From contig JARBJD010000245.1 in NCBI GenBank assembly GCA_033064195.1, forward strand, positions 50,280 through 114,279: a stretch of DNA of 64,000 bases, read 5' to 3'. Of the stretch, positions 55,380 to 64,000 are shown one piece after another. Position 1 is the first letter of the stretch; every line of letters begins with the position of its first letter. A program made the translations under genes and the position numbers. The stretch comes from Blattamonas nauphoetae (Eukaryota > Preaxostyla > Oxymonadida). A model generated the notes under the pieces. It searched no databases and was not told the origin of the DNA. It saw nothing but the letters and a program-made list of their open reading frames with translations.

Positions 55380-56426
55380 CAATCTCATCCACATAGTTTT
55401 GCTGACATCTCTCGGTTGGTTGTAGTGTCAAGGAGCAGCTTGGAAGGTGATTGCATGTATCTTTCACGAAATTCACTGCGTGGATTGGGAGATTGATGAA
55501 TGCTCGAAGTTGGCAGTTGTGAACCGACAGAAATGGGTTGAGACTTTCTGAATTGGACATCTGTTTAAAAATAGCATAGAGAAGTGAAACAAGGCATACA
55601 ATTGGCTTTAACAATGTGAGACATTGGATTCTGGCGTATCTCTTTCATCATAAGAATCAGGACGAGATTTACGAAACTCCATGAAAATGAGAGACACTAT
55701 CTGATGCTGAATAGATGGAATTAGTGATGAAAATGGGAAAACGAACATCAGATGGTCTGTGGTTGCGCTTGATCGCGATTCACCTTGAATTGACAAGCCC
55801 AGCATTTGGCATTTGATGTAATATTCTGACACCGAATCAAGTGATGGATGAGCGATGATAGAGATCGGATTGAGATGGTTCCGTTTGTCGAGATCCCAAG
55901 AAGAAGACGATGATGAGAAGTTTGGATTGCGAATGTTCTGGAGGTATACCAGTCAAACGCGGACAGATTATAGTCTTTGATGTTGTTGAAGACTGAAATA
56001 TGTCGACGAATTGTGTAAGAAGATACTGCTTGGAGTTGACCATCGTGCCGTGAAGATTGCTTCTCAATGAACTTTGATCGAAAAGAACTGGAACAACTTT
56101 CATTTCGTCGCATTGGTTTGATCGATGGAGTGGAAAGTGAGAAATCAAGTTTGGAGTTGGTAGATTCAGGAAAAAGTGATTGATACGAAAGCAGCTCCGA
56201 AAATAAAGAGAATATGGTGAATCTAATGTAAATTGTGGGATAACAGAGTAATCATGATTGTAATGCAAATAAAAACTGCAACTACCTGGAAATATGTGAT
56301 GTATTGATCAAGTTGTAACTGATCGTGATCATCGCGGACGAATTGTCTGTTCGCTCGATTGAGTCGTCTCGTATGAAGACGTTCTTCCTCTAGTGTTCGA
56401 ATGGATAAAAAAACAAACGAAGACAT
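55380..56426 (-). pseudogene. Exons of an unidentified host gene beside or interrupted by the mariner
   Basis: Several minus-strand pieces read like coding exons. One is 'LNRANRQFVRDDHDQLQLDQ' followed by YITYFQ and a GT donor (near 56290-56390). Another is 'ISVFNNIKDYNLSAFDWYTS', then 'FAIQTSHHRLLLGISTNGTI' and SIR (about 55800-56110), with a WD40-blade-like rhythm. Last exons occur towards 55.4 kb. The first piece abuts the end of the mariner transposase gene with no clear start beyond it, so the transposon may have landed in this gene. Boundaries are uncertain and I do not recognise the protein. Confidence 0.3.
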
Positions 56427-57460
56427 TTATCGTAATATTCACCACCGCGTCTGATGACATGATCACATCGCTTGATCCAATTCTGGAAGATGCGGATTCG
56501 TTGTTGTGGTGTGATGCGTTCCATTTCTGCAAGAATTGCACGTGTGAGAGATGGAATAGTAGCGAATCGTCGGCCTATTAATCGTTGTTTTAAGACTGGG
56601 AAGATCGCGAAGTCACAAGGTGAGAGGTCGGGACTGTAGGCAGGATGCGTCAGAACAGAAAAATTGGTATCATTCATGAATGTTCGAGTTGTTCTAGATG
56701 GATGCGGTTTTGCATTATCGTAATGAAGCTGATATGGGACTTCCACATCAACTTGACGATCCAAGTATCTTTCCATCGGTCTGAGACACCTGGTATTGAT
56801 AGAATGAGCATTCATTCTGTCCCCCTCCAGAAAAGGCTCAAGAAGGGGAGTGTGAAATACCCCGAAGAACAGGGCATACATAATTTTGCGGCCGCGATGG
56901 AGTGGGTTGATCCGGACGAGATGTTGGGCTCCCCGCAAGCCCCACACGAAAGGATGATCAAATGAAAATGAGAAGTAAGATTCGTCACCTGTGAAGACAG
57001 ATCGAAAATTCAACGAGGAATGTTGGTGGAGCGTCTGGACGAGCTGGGTTGCCTTGTTCACTCTATCCACCTTTTGTTGTTGGGTTAGTGGATGTGGAAC
57101 GGTGTATGATGTGAGTTTGATAAAATTCATTCGACGATACACGACATCCGCAACTGTTTTTCGATCAACGGCAGCGATTTTTGCGAACTTGGCGATTGAA
57201 TATGATCCATGCTCGAGAACAACTCTTCGAACAGCCATTTCTTTTCTAAAATTACGAGGTCGGCCAGGAGGTTTCTTGGATGTGTATTGAAATTGATTTG
57301 TCGTGAGTTGATTGTAGTATTTTTTGATTGTGTTCTTGCATGGTCTGTTTCTTCCATATCGTCGAAGGCCTTTCTCATAGCATTCCTTTTTGGTAAGTCC
57401 GTCGAGAAAACACATTTCGATAACAGTTCTGTCTCTGATTCGTAAAGTTTCGGTTGACAT
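56390..57460 (-). CDS. Mariner-family transposase (DD34D), full length
   Basis: 356 codons from ATG (MSTETLRIRDRTVIEMCFLD) to TAG. An N-terminal paired-type HTH region ('KKPPGRPRNFRKEMAVRRVV') precedes the catalytic domain. The catalytic Asp residues are in 'TGDES', 'YDNAKPH' and 'SPDLSPCDF', with 34 residues between the second and third, the mariner signature. The protein cuts and pastes its own element at TA sites. The reading frame is intact, so activity is possible, but I could not identify convincing terminal repeats. The 5' half is duplicated downstream at 57783-58364. Confidence 0.9.
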   Translation of the reverse strand: MSTETLRIRDRTVIEMCFLDGLTKKECYEKGLRRYGRNRPCKNTIKKYYNQLTTNQFQYTSKKPPGRPRNFRKEMAVRRVVLEHGSYSIAKFAKIAAVDRKTVADVVYRRMNFIKLTSYTVPHPLTQQQKVDRVNKATQLVQTLHQHSSLNFRSVFTGDESYFSFSFDHPFVWGLRGAQHLVRINPLHRGRKIMYALFFGVFHTPLLEPFLEGDRMNAHSINTRCLRPMERYLDRQVDVEVPYQLHYDNAKPHPSRTTRTFMNDTNFSVLTHPAYSPDLSPCDFAIFPVLKQRLIGRRFATIPSLTRAILAEMERITPQQRIRIFQNWIKRCDHVIRRGGEYYDKCLRLFFYPFEH

Positions 57461-57497
57461 TTTTGCTCTATGGGTTGATCATCCCAACTTTTCTCTA

Positions 57498-57782
57498 CAG
57501 TGGGTCCGAGATCCGACTTTTCCTGTTGATCTGTTTCCCCATGGATTCTTTCTTTTTAAAAAATCTCACAATAAACTGAAAGTCTGTGTCTGAATTTTCC
57601 ACCATGACTTCTTCGTCATCCCCACTTTCATCCTCAGCCTCCTCTTCGTCTGACTCAGCCTCTGCGATTGTCAGGGCTCCAAACAATTTGTGTTTTCTTC
57701 TCCTGGTATCTCTTGTTCCTATGTTCTTTGACTCTTGATAATCCAGCACAGCCAAGTTCGAAGCATCTTGGAACACCTGTGG
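57498..57782 (-). pseudogene. 3' fragment of the pogo-like element in duplication copy 1
   Basis: This stretch repeats the left terminal sequence (CAGTGGGTCCGAGATCCGA) and the acidic C-terminal coding part ending 'KSRISDPL' of the element at 58402-59393. It was created by the tandem duplication. Confidence 0.85.
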
Positions 57783-58364
57783 CATAATTTTGCGGCCGCG
57801 ATGGAGTGGGTTGATCCGGACGAGATGTTGGGCTCCCCGCAAGCCCCACACGAAAGGATGATCAAATGAAAATGAGAAGTAAGATTCGTCACCTGTGAAG
57901 ACAGATCGAAAATTCAACGAGGAATGTTGGTGGAGCGTCTGGACGAGCTGGGTTGCCTTGTTCACTCTATCCACCTTTTGTTGTTGGGTTAGTGGATGTG
58001 GAACGGTGTATGATGTGAGTTTGATAAAATTCATTCGACGATACACGACATCCGCAACTGTTTTTCGATCAACGGCAGCGATTTTTGCGAACTTGGCGAT
58101 TGAATATGATCCATGCTCGAGAACAACTCTTCGAACAGCCATTTCTTTTCTAAAATTACGAGGTCGGCCAGGAGGTTTCTTGGATGTGTATTGAAATTGA
58201 TTTGTCGTGAGTTGATTGTAGTATTTTTTGATTGTGTTCTTGCATGGTCTGTTTCTTCCATATCGTCGAAGGCCTTTCTCATAGCATTCCTTTTTGGTAA
58301 GTCCGTCGAGAAAACACATTTCGATAACAGTTCTGTCTCTGATTCGTAAAGTTTCGGTTGACAT
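57783..58364 (-). pseudogene. 5'-only copy of the mariner transposase gene
   Basis: It encodes the first ~193 residues of the transposase at 56390-57460, ending at 'HRGRKIM'. It then runs in frame into 'PQVFQDASNLAVLDYQ', the C-terminal part of the pogo-like gene in copy 1. The result is an open 289-codon chimera (57495-58364) with the HTH region and the first catalytic Asp only. It could bind mariner ends without cutting. Confidence 0.85.
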
Positions 58365-58401
58365 TTTTGCTCTATGGGTTGATCATCCCAACTTTTCTCT
58401 A

Positions 58402-59393
58402 CAGTGGGTCCGAGATCCGACTTTTCCTGTTGATCTGTTTCCCCATGGATTCTTTCTTTTTAAAAAATCTCACAATAAACTGAAAGTCTGTGTCTGAATT
58501 TTCCACCATGACTTCTTCGTCATCCCCACTTTCATCCTCAGCCTCCTCTTCGTCTGACTCAGCCTCTGCGATTGTCAGGGCTCCAAACAATTTGTGTTTT
58601 CTTCTCCTGGTATCTCTTGTTCCTATGTTCTTTGACTCTTGAGAATCCAGCACAGCCAAGTTCGAAGCATCTTGGAACACCTGTGGCAATATTTTTGCTG
58701 TGAAAGGAATCCGTGATGTGTCCCAGTCAATTCCTCCCCGTTCAAATGCGAGACGGATCGTGATCTTGTAACAAATGCGTTGTGTTTCCTGGTTGAGTGA
58801 TGAAACGGATATTATTAGTCGTGCACAGATTCCTGGCCCCTTCTGTGACATGAGCACCACATCCGTCGAGGAGAAGAACCGCTGTTTGGTCAGGGAGGCC
58901 GCGAACTTTCCGAACCAACGCGATCAAAGAGATGAAAACTCGATTTAGCCAGTCAGCGAATAGTTCTGATGTCATCCCTCCTTTTTTTGAAAGACCATAT
59001 TCATAGTCAGTTGATAGTTCGAGACCTTCAATCAAGGCAAGATCCTCGCTGAATGGAGGCGGGACACAAAAATATGGCGTGACCAAATTACGATCAAGTC
59101 CAATGCAAGTTCGGTTGCTCCAATGACGGCGATCATGCCACGATGTACCAATTTCACATAGGCACGCAGCAATTCTGAGATGGAAGTGAAATTGGTGGCA
59201 GAAAAATCCGCAAGAACCTGGAATCCCTGACTTTCTGGGAGCCTTTTTGATGCTCCTTTGATTAGGCTTTCTTTTGCCATCTGAACCCTCTCATCTTCGG
59301 CGTCTTTCAACATTTTACACTGTATATTGACTCAACTTAAAAAATTGTGAGTTCTACATTCCGGCAGACTGTAGTCGGATCTCGGGCCCTCTG
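58402..59393 (-). mobile_element. Short pogo/Tigger-like DNA transposon, decayed
   Basis: The ends are CAGTGGGTCCGAGATCCGA (58402-58420) and its inverted counterpart TCGGATCTCGGGCCCTCTG (59375-59393), matching at 17 of 19 positions. Each is flanked by TA. Inside on the minus strand are DDE_1-type pieces in three frames: 'PYFCVPPPFSEDLALIEG', 'AVLLLDGCGAHVTEGA', 'FITQPGNTTHLLQ', and 'RLAFERGGIDWDTSRIPF'. At least two frameshifts (near 59090 and 58760) and the missing N-terminal DNA-binding part make it non-autonomous. The 992-bp length is short for pogo elements. The last codons (SDPL) lie in the terminal repeat, and the stop codon uses the flanking TA. Confidence 0.75.
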
Positions 59394-60000
59394 TAAGTTA
59401 TCGAAAAAATTGAAATGTGGAGAAAAGTCAGTTTTTCATGTGTATGATTCACTTCTTAACTGAAACATGCTGAATCCTTCTCGTTTTAGAGGAAACCACT
59501 GGGCAAGTTTATAGTCACACCCCGATATTCACGAGACATGCTTTGACTCAGTTGCTGAAGTTTTTTTTAGATATTTCTAATTCGACTTCGATTTGGGCAT
59601 AACGATTCGAGATGAAATCCTTGGACTTTATTCAGGTGTGTACGCATCTTTTCAAAGTCTATCAATCGATGACTAGACACTCACAAATCACCGTCACGGC
59701 TGCCATTCTCCTCTTTTGGTCGCCAAAAAGAATGAGAGAGCATGGATTCACATTCTCCGCCAACGAATTGCGGCAGCCGAAGTAGTATAGTTGGCGAAAA
59801 TCGATACCTCCGAGGATCACAGTTAACACGGAATAAATGAATTTCAACCTCAAAAACACACATTTCCTTCTTCTTCGATTTTGGTGAATTTTGGACCTAA
59901 TTCTTACATTCTTTTGATAAAATGAGCTCCAAAAATTGATTTCAGTCGATCCAGGACCAGATCAATCGGTACGATCATTTGGCAGTCGTTCGTTAATCCT
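59394..60000. other. A/T-rich region without a recognised gene
   Basis: Only short frames are seen, with no recognised repeats before the array that starts at 60001. Confidence 0.4.
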
Positions 60001-60470
60001 ATTGACTGCCCCAGGTGCCCCAGGTGGATCGGCTTTTTAAATTGGTTTTTATTTTTGGAGGTCCACGGTCCACAAGTCCACATGTCCACATGAGTAGAGG
60101 CATACTTAGAATGAATAAAAATGATAGGGACATTGGCGGTGGTGGATTGTGTGGATTTTTCATTGGTGCTGAAGTTCATGAGTGTTTTCCTAGGACTATT
60201 GACTGTCCAAAAGTGCCCCAGGTGGATCGGCTTTTTAAATTGGTTTTTATTTTTGGAGGTCCACGGTCCACATGTCCACATGAGTAGAGGCATACTTAGA
60301 ATGAATAAAAATGATAGGGACATTGTCGGCGGTGGATTCTGTGGATTTTTCATTCGTATTGTATTTCATGAGTGTTTTCCTAGGACTATTGACTGTCCAA
60401 AAGTGCCCCAGGTGCCCCAGGTGGATCGCCAAAATTTTTTCATTTATATTTTGGTAGGTCCACAGGTCCA
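60001..60470. repeat. Tandem repeat array, unit about 190-197 bp, 2.5 copies
   Basis: Units begin ATTGACTG at 60001, 60198 and 60388. Each carries GCCCCAGGTGGATCG, a GGAGGTCCACGGTCCA stretch, GAGGCATACTTAGAATGAAT (diverged in the third) and GAGTGTTTTCCTAGGACT. Units one and two are very similar; the third is shortened and diverged. A nested GCCCCAGGT doublet varies in number. Confidence 0.9.
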
Positions 60471-60700
60471 CGGCGCAGGGGCATGCTCAGAATGCACCAG
60501 AATGACGTGCACTACCTCCCCATGCATCTGTGGTATTGGTGGATTGTTTTGGTCAAATTTGATTTTTTCACTTTTTTCATCACTATATCAGGTAATAAAA
60601 AAATGAATTTTTCAAAATGAACCTTAATTTTTGAGATCATCCAAAATTGTTCTGACAAGGAGAATATCGGTCTGACGAGTTTATATATGACATGTTTCGT

Positions 60701-60990
60701 GTGATCTGAGAAGTATTTCGGGGTTTATGGGTGATCTCAAAATTAACGCTGATTTATTTTTTATCGATTTTTTTAATTTGTATATGAAGAGGAGATCCAG
60801 ACAAAGTTTGAAAAATCCAATTTTGAGCTTCGACCACACAAACCTCTTCCAAGGTCAATCCAGATCTGCTGAGTTCATTTCTGATGTTTTCAGAGTGATC
60901 TGAGCAGTAGTTCTTGAGATATGGGTGATCCAAAACAAACGTTAAACTTTTTAACTTTCTGATTTTTTAATTTGTATATGAAGAGGAGTC
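60701..60990. repeat. Second diverged direct repeat, spacing 194 bp
   Basis: GTGATCTGAG[A/C]AGTA occurs at 60701 and 60895. In both copies it is followed by TATGGGTGATC and later by TTTTTTAATTTGTATATGAA and GAGGAG. The two units are clearly related but diverged, and differ from the array at 60001. Confidence 0.75.
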
Positions 60991-61347
60991 ACAGAACAAG
61001 TTCAAGTATTGAGCCCTCGACGTAATGTTCCAAGATACTCAGGCAAAATGGTGCCCTGGTGACTGATGCGCAGAACGATTTGGAGGTTAGATTGGAGACG
61101 GATGATCGAAAGATTGTCCCCGGGGTTCATGTTGGCAGCACTTAGATGTGCCCGTAAAACATGCCCACCCAAGACTTAACCCTTCAAGGACTTCGCCAGC
61201 AGCAGTCATTTAGAAGGATCGCGATAGAACGATCCCCAAAGGAATATCGGGGTGTCTATAGGAAGCTTGTACGAACGTGGGAAGGCTCTTCTCTTCGGTT
61301 ATTTTTGCCTTCTTCAATGAACAATTCCAAAAATATACTAACACCAT

Positions 61348-61758
61348 TCAATACTCCAACATCAGATCAACAAGAAATTCATAGTGCTCCTTGATTATTT
61401 TTCCATTGATTGTCTCTGATGTTTCCATCTCGATTGATTCACCAGAACTGTCTTTGAACCAGATCTTCACAATTGATTGTCGAGTACTTAGTTCCCACTT
61501 CTTTCTCTTAGCAATCTGTTCGTTACAGAAAGCAACATATGAATCATTGTGTGCATCTGTCTGAATCCAATCAGCATGGATTGTGTAATTTTGAGGTATA
61601 TCTTTTGAAATGACTGTCGATGCATCACCAATCTCTTCCTTCACATGGATGAGCTTACAGTCAAGAAAGTGAACATATTTTTGTTTTCGGGAATTGACAA
61701 AATCAGGAGGGAATTGAGCAGTGTGAGAATTCTGAATTGAGAAATAACGTTTGACCAT
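61348..61758 (-). CDS. Small beta-rich protein of the virus-like block
   Basis: 136 codons from ATG 61758 (MVKRYFSIQNSHTAQFPPDF) to TGA. The composition alternates hydrophobic and polar residues in short stretches, suggesting a small beta-sandwich, with an acidic end. It lies 114 bp downstream of the capsid-like gene on the same strand and is preceded by the same 13-nt A/T motif. Position suggests a minor structural protein; nothing in the sequence proves that. Confidence 0.4.
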   Translation of the reverse strand: MVKRYFSIQNSHTAQFPPDFVNSRKQKYVHFLDCKLIHVKEEIGDASTVISKDIPQNYTIHADWIQTDAHNDSYVAFCNEQIAKRKKWELSTRQSIVKIWFKDSSGESIEMETSETINGKIIKEHYEFLVDLMLEY

Positions 61759-61771
61759 TCTTGTTTTTAGC

Positions 61772-61784
61772 AAAAATAAAAAAT
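61772..61784 (-). promoter_or_regulatory. A/T motif at gene junction, copy 1
   Basis: AAAAATAAAAAAT on the plus strand (ATTTTTTATTTTT on the coding strand) sits 14 bp before the ATG at 61758. The same 13 bases occur at 63490-63502. It contains TTTTTNT, the early-transcription stop of some large DNA viruses, but could equally be a promoter. Simple A/T bias is an alternative. Confidence 0.35.
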
Positions 61785-61872
61785 CAAAAGTGTTTAATTA
61801 TTAATATCCTCTCTATACTTCTTCATATGCTTCTTGGAGTCGTCGATCAATGACATATCGCACTCGAGGTTG

Positions 61873-63411
61873 TCAATTTTCGATCCAGAACAGCCAGTAT
61901 GTAGCCTGATGCAATGCCAATATTGGTGGAGGAGGACCTTCTGGAGTTGATGTGAAATATGGATCGAGTTCTCCCTGATTGATTGGTGTTCCTCTGTAGA
62001 CAATATTGACTGATTCTGCTGTCGAGATTCCTTCTTCTCCACCAGCAATTTCACTTCGATCTATTGGAACCATAAAAGTGAAAGAAGTCGCATCTGTTGT
62101 TGCTCTTCTTCTCTTGAAATCTTTTCCTCTGTCGTGAAATACGCGAGTGGAACAAATAGAATTTTCAAACTCTTCAGTGGCTGAACAACCAATGAAATCA
62201 CCATTCACCATCATCATTTGATAGAACTCTGGTGATATAGTTGACATTGGGAAATTGGGAAAGTTGGATCCAAGCATTTCGAATTGACCAACGTATTGAG
62301 GATTTCTGAAGACTGTACACTCATTAGGTCGTTCAGGGAATAAGCACATCAGATTCATGAGATTGTTGAGTTTGATACTTATGTTTGATCTGACTCCCAT
62401 TGCATTTGGTTTTGATTGAAATGATTGTGTGTCAATTCTTTCAGCTTTCAGAACATATAAAGTCTTTGTGTAAGTGTTTATCAGAGATTGTTTAGTTGCA
62501 TCAGTTATCTGATATCCATAGCAAACTGATGTGACTTTATCCACTGATGAAGCAAGAACAGTGGAAGTGTCTGGCGATGTAGCGATATATTTGACAGTAC
62601 CTGATGATGCCGGTTGAAAATATTGAATTCGTTGAACTGTATTCCCGATTTGTGTAAACTCTTGAGTCAATGTCGAGAAGTCTCCATCGTACATTAATTC
62701 TGTTTGGGATTGAGTTGACAGAGTTGATATCGAAATACTTGGATTTTGATCGATACTGTTTTCAAGTGTTTTCCTTACGATGGTAGAAACTCTGATCGGA
62801 CAATATACTAGTGAATCTGTTGTCAAATGAAATCTCAATCGGAGAGTACCAAAGATGGAATTTGGATACTGATCGAAAGTACTTAATGGCAGGAGATTCA
62901 CAAATGGAATGACCAGTGGTATCGTAAATGTGATGTTTGAAGAAGCAGCATTGACTGGACAATGATAGTATCCACATACGCTTGGATCCATTCTCTGGAC
63001 ATTTTCCCAAAGGCTGTAGCAATGCTTCATGTTGTTTTTCTCTTCATGTGACTTGAAAGTGTGATAAAGAAATGATTCGTGGATGTGATTATTCTGAAGT
63101 GTATTGTCAATGATGTTTCCTTGACTGTCGACGAGTCTCATGTCTCGAATTGCATCTGATGATGATTTAAATCCGTAGAACATTCCATACATTCCAACAT
63201 ATTGCCCAGATGCACTCGTTGGTTTCGAATAAGGAACGGGAACTGTGAGATCGATACGCAAGTGACTCTTCGAAAACTCAGTCACATCATGTCCGTCATA
63301 GCACAATGGAACTTCAATCTCATCAGTGATTCTGCATGGCATTGGAGGATTTGTTGGATGGACTTCTTGGATGGAATAGACATGAGGTTCTGAATCCCAC
63401 TGTTTTGGCAT
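61873..63411 (-). CDS. Putative double-jelly-roll major capsid-like protein (Polinton-like virus)
   Basis: 512 codons from ATG 63411 (MPKQWDSEPHVYSIQEVHPT) to TGA. The protein is strand-rich throughout with few helices. It shows the two-domain rhythm of double-jelly-roll capsid proteins: 'LRIDLTVPVPYS' early, 'DMRLVDSQGNIIDNT', 'NSIFGTLRLRFHLTTDSL' at the domain middle, and a C-terminal 'RGTPINQGELDPYF' then 'APPP'-type loop and 'ATYWLFWI'. The C-terminal part is echoed by the next gene (63530-64000), as expected for paralogous structural proteins. No intron is needed, unlike host genes here. No DNA polymerase, integrase or packaging ATPase lies within the window. The assignment rests on pattern and context. 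Confidence 0.5.
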   Translation of the reverse strand: MPKQWDSEPHVYSIQEVHPTNPPMPCRITDEIEVPLCYDGHDVTEFSKSHLRIDLTVPVPYSKPTSASGQYVGMYGMFYGFKSSSDAIRDMRLVDSQGNIIDNTLQNNHIHESFLYHTFKSHEEKNNMKHCYSLWENVQRMDPSVCGYYHCPVNAASSNITFTIPLVIPFVNLLPLSTFDQYPNSIFGTLRLRFHLTTDSLVYCPIRVSTIVRKTLENSIDQNPSISISTLSTQSQTELMYDGDFSTLTQEFTQIGNTVQRIQYFQPASSGTVKYIATSPDTSTVLASSVDKVTSVCYGYQITDATKQSLINTYTKTLYVLKAERIDTQSFQSKPNAMGVRSNISIKLNNLMNLMCLFPERPNECTVFRNPQYVGQFEMLGSNFPNFPMSTISPEFYQMMMVNGDFIGCSATEEFENSICSTRVFHDRGKDFKRRRATTDATSFTFMVPIDRSEIAGGEEGISTAESVNIVYRGTPINQGELDPYFTSTPEGPPPPILALHQATYWLFWIEN

Positions 63412-63489
63412 GTATGATTGGACTTCAATTTGCTCAATTCAAGTTGATGTTGGTTTGGATTGATTTGCTCTGATACTTCTCATTTATAG

Positions 63490-63502
63490 AAAAATAAAAA
63501 AT
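63490..63502 (-). promoter_or_regulatory. A/T motif at gene junction, copy 2
   Basis: Identical to 61772-61784. It lies 27 bp downstream (on the coding strand) of the gene ending at 63530 and 79 bp upstream of the ATG at 63411. Confidence 0.35.
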
Positions 63503-63529
63503 ACAATATCATTATTTTCTTTTACTGTT

Positions 63530-64000
63530 TTATGATTTCGGTATTCCGAGTTCCTTGTGCAATGCTTTCAATGTGTGATTCGGATAGTACTCAACTTTTG
63601 GTTCATCATTAACGAATCGTAGGACCCACCATGTTGTGGCAGTAGTTGCTAAAATCGGTGCTGGAGGATGAGTAAATGTTGTCATATCACCACTCTTTTG
63701 ACTTGGATCGAGAACATTGTAGTATGTATCAATCAGACCTTGGTAAATCGGACTTGATCTCAAAGTGACTGGAACATTCTGACCTCTGGAACTGATGGAA
63801 TCATTGCAGTTTGTTGGACATCCACTTCTCTGTGTTGAAAAGCATAAAAGGAAATCAGTATTGTCATGAATCGGTCGTACTCTTGTCATTGTTTCATTTG
63901 GATATGTTCCGTCACCAGTGAGTTTCTCTACAACGAGAGAATCTGTTAATGACCGCTCCAAATCATCAGGAACAGCTAGGTATGAATCAAGATTGAGAGT
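63530..64000 (-). CDS. Second capsid-like protein, 5' end beyond the window
   Basis: An open frame from the window edge ('TLNLDSYLAVPDDLERSLTD') to the stop at 63530. The C-terminal pattern 'LRSSPIYQGLIDTYY' then 'PPAPILATTATTWWVLRFV' parallels 'YRGTPINQGELDPYF' and 'PPPPILALHQATYWLFWI' of the gene at 61873-63411. The two are therefore probably paralogues or alternative capsomer proteins. It ends in a short basic helix (KALHKELGIPKS) absent from the other. Confidence 0.45.
   Translation of the reverse strand, partial: TLNLDSYLAVPDDLERSLTDSLVVEKLTGDGTYPNETMTRVRPIHDNTDFLLCFSTQRSGCPTNCNDSISSRGQNVPVTLRSSPIYQGLIDTYYNVLDPSQKSGDMTTFTHPPAPILATTATTWWVLRFVNDEPKVEYYPNHTLKALHKELGIPKS

Larger units (their letters stand above)
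56879..58686. repeat. 904-bp direct tandem duplication (56879-57782 and 57783-58686)
   Basis: The two halves are offset by exactly 904 bp. The one difference I noticed is T/G within 'GATAATCC' versus 'GAGAATCC', which changes Tyr to Ser in one frame. The unit joins the 5' part of the mariner transposase gene to the 3' part of the pogo-like element. The junction reads GTGGC|ATAATTTTG. It is a recent tandem duplication with little or no homology at the breakpoints. Confidence 0.95.

Noticed and set aside
56280-57498. Mariner terminal inverted repeats (GAGAAAAGTTGGGATGATCA at right; a TTGATCAAGTTGTAACTGAT-like stretch at left)
   Set aside because: Similarity is only about 60% with gaps, too weak to call ends.
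1-64000. Alternative genetic code (TAA/TAG as Gln) as in some oxymonads
   Set aside because: Recognisable genes end at TAA, TAG and TGA alike, and long frames lack internal TAR codons except the one at 10556.
1-64000. CRISPR arrays, operons or riboswitches
   Set aside because: The repeats found are minisatellite or transposon-type without spacers, and the genes have spliceosomal introns, so prokaryotic features do not apply.

Overview
This window reads as nuclear DNA of a microbial eukaryote, most likely an oxymonad/Preaxostyla flagellate such as Blattamonas. The grounds are inference from gene content and style. Introns are very short (29-90 bp, GT...AG). Intergenic gaps are tiny and genes alternate strand. 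Large lineage-specific families are present: helical-repeat proteins with an 'EGW-DA' motif, and beta-helix receptors with degenerate kinase tails. Decayed DNA transposons and a virus-like capsid block are also present. The code looks standard, because TAA, TAG and TGA all end recognisable genes.

Region 1 (1-16.9 kb) holds three tandem copies of one unit. Each unit is a beta-adaptin appendage-like 3' fragment followed by a ~1,000-residue helical-repeat gene and a shared 3' flank. Copy A (576-3647) and copy C (13608-16820) are open. Copy B (4478-7392) carries a 1-bp frameshift and is a mosaic of A-like and C-like stretches. A ~5.3 kb segment encoding a broken Crinkler/RHS-like NTPase splits the 3' end of copy B. 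The last reading frame of that insert runs into the host gene's C-terminal tail.

Region 2 (18-38.7 kb) is a compact core of ordinary genes: a PSI-domain membrane protein, ATG4, a 12-intron C2HC zinc-finger protein, a phosphatidylserine synthase fused to a cytidylyltransferase, a Kelch-BTB protein, and a NEK-type kinase between two paralogous vWA/transmembrane proteins. Neighbours are mostly divergent or convergent. Two head-to-head start codons are only 34 and 50 bp apart.

Region 3 (39-51.6 kb) contains an unresolved intron-rich gene, a truncated beta-helix gene, two more helical-repeat family members, a 55-bp minisatellite, and an intact 1,340-residue beta-helix receptor with a transmembrane segment and a pseudokinase-like tail.

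Region 4 (51.6-61.3 kb) is gene-poor and rich in dead or dying elements: a frameshifted acidic ORF, a Merlin/ISXO2-like remnant, an intact DD34D mariner transposase, and a short pogo/Tigger-like element with terminal inverted repeats and TA duplications. A 904-bp tandem duplication spans the mariner/pogo junction. Two families of ~190-bp tandem repeats follow.

Region 5 (61.3-64 kb) is a minus-strand block of three virus-like genes. One is a putative double-jelly-roll capsid protein, one is a second protein sharing its C-terminal pattern (cut by the window edge), and one is a small beta-rich protein. An identical 13-nt A/T motif sits at both gene junctions. This is probably the edge of an endogenous Polinton-like virus.
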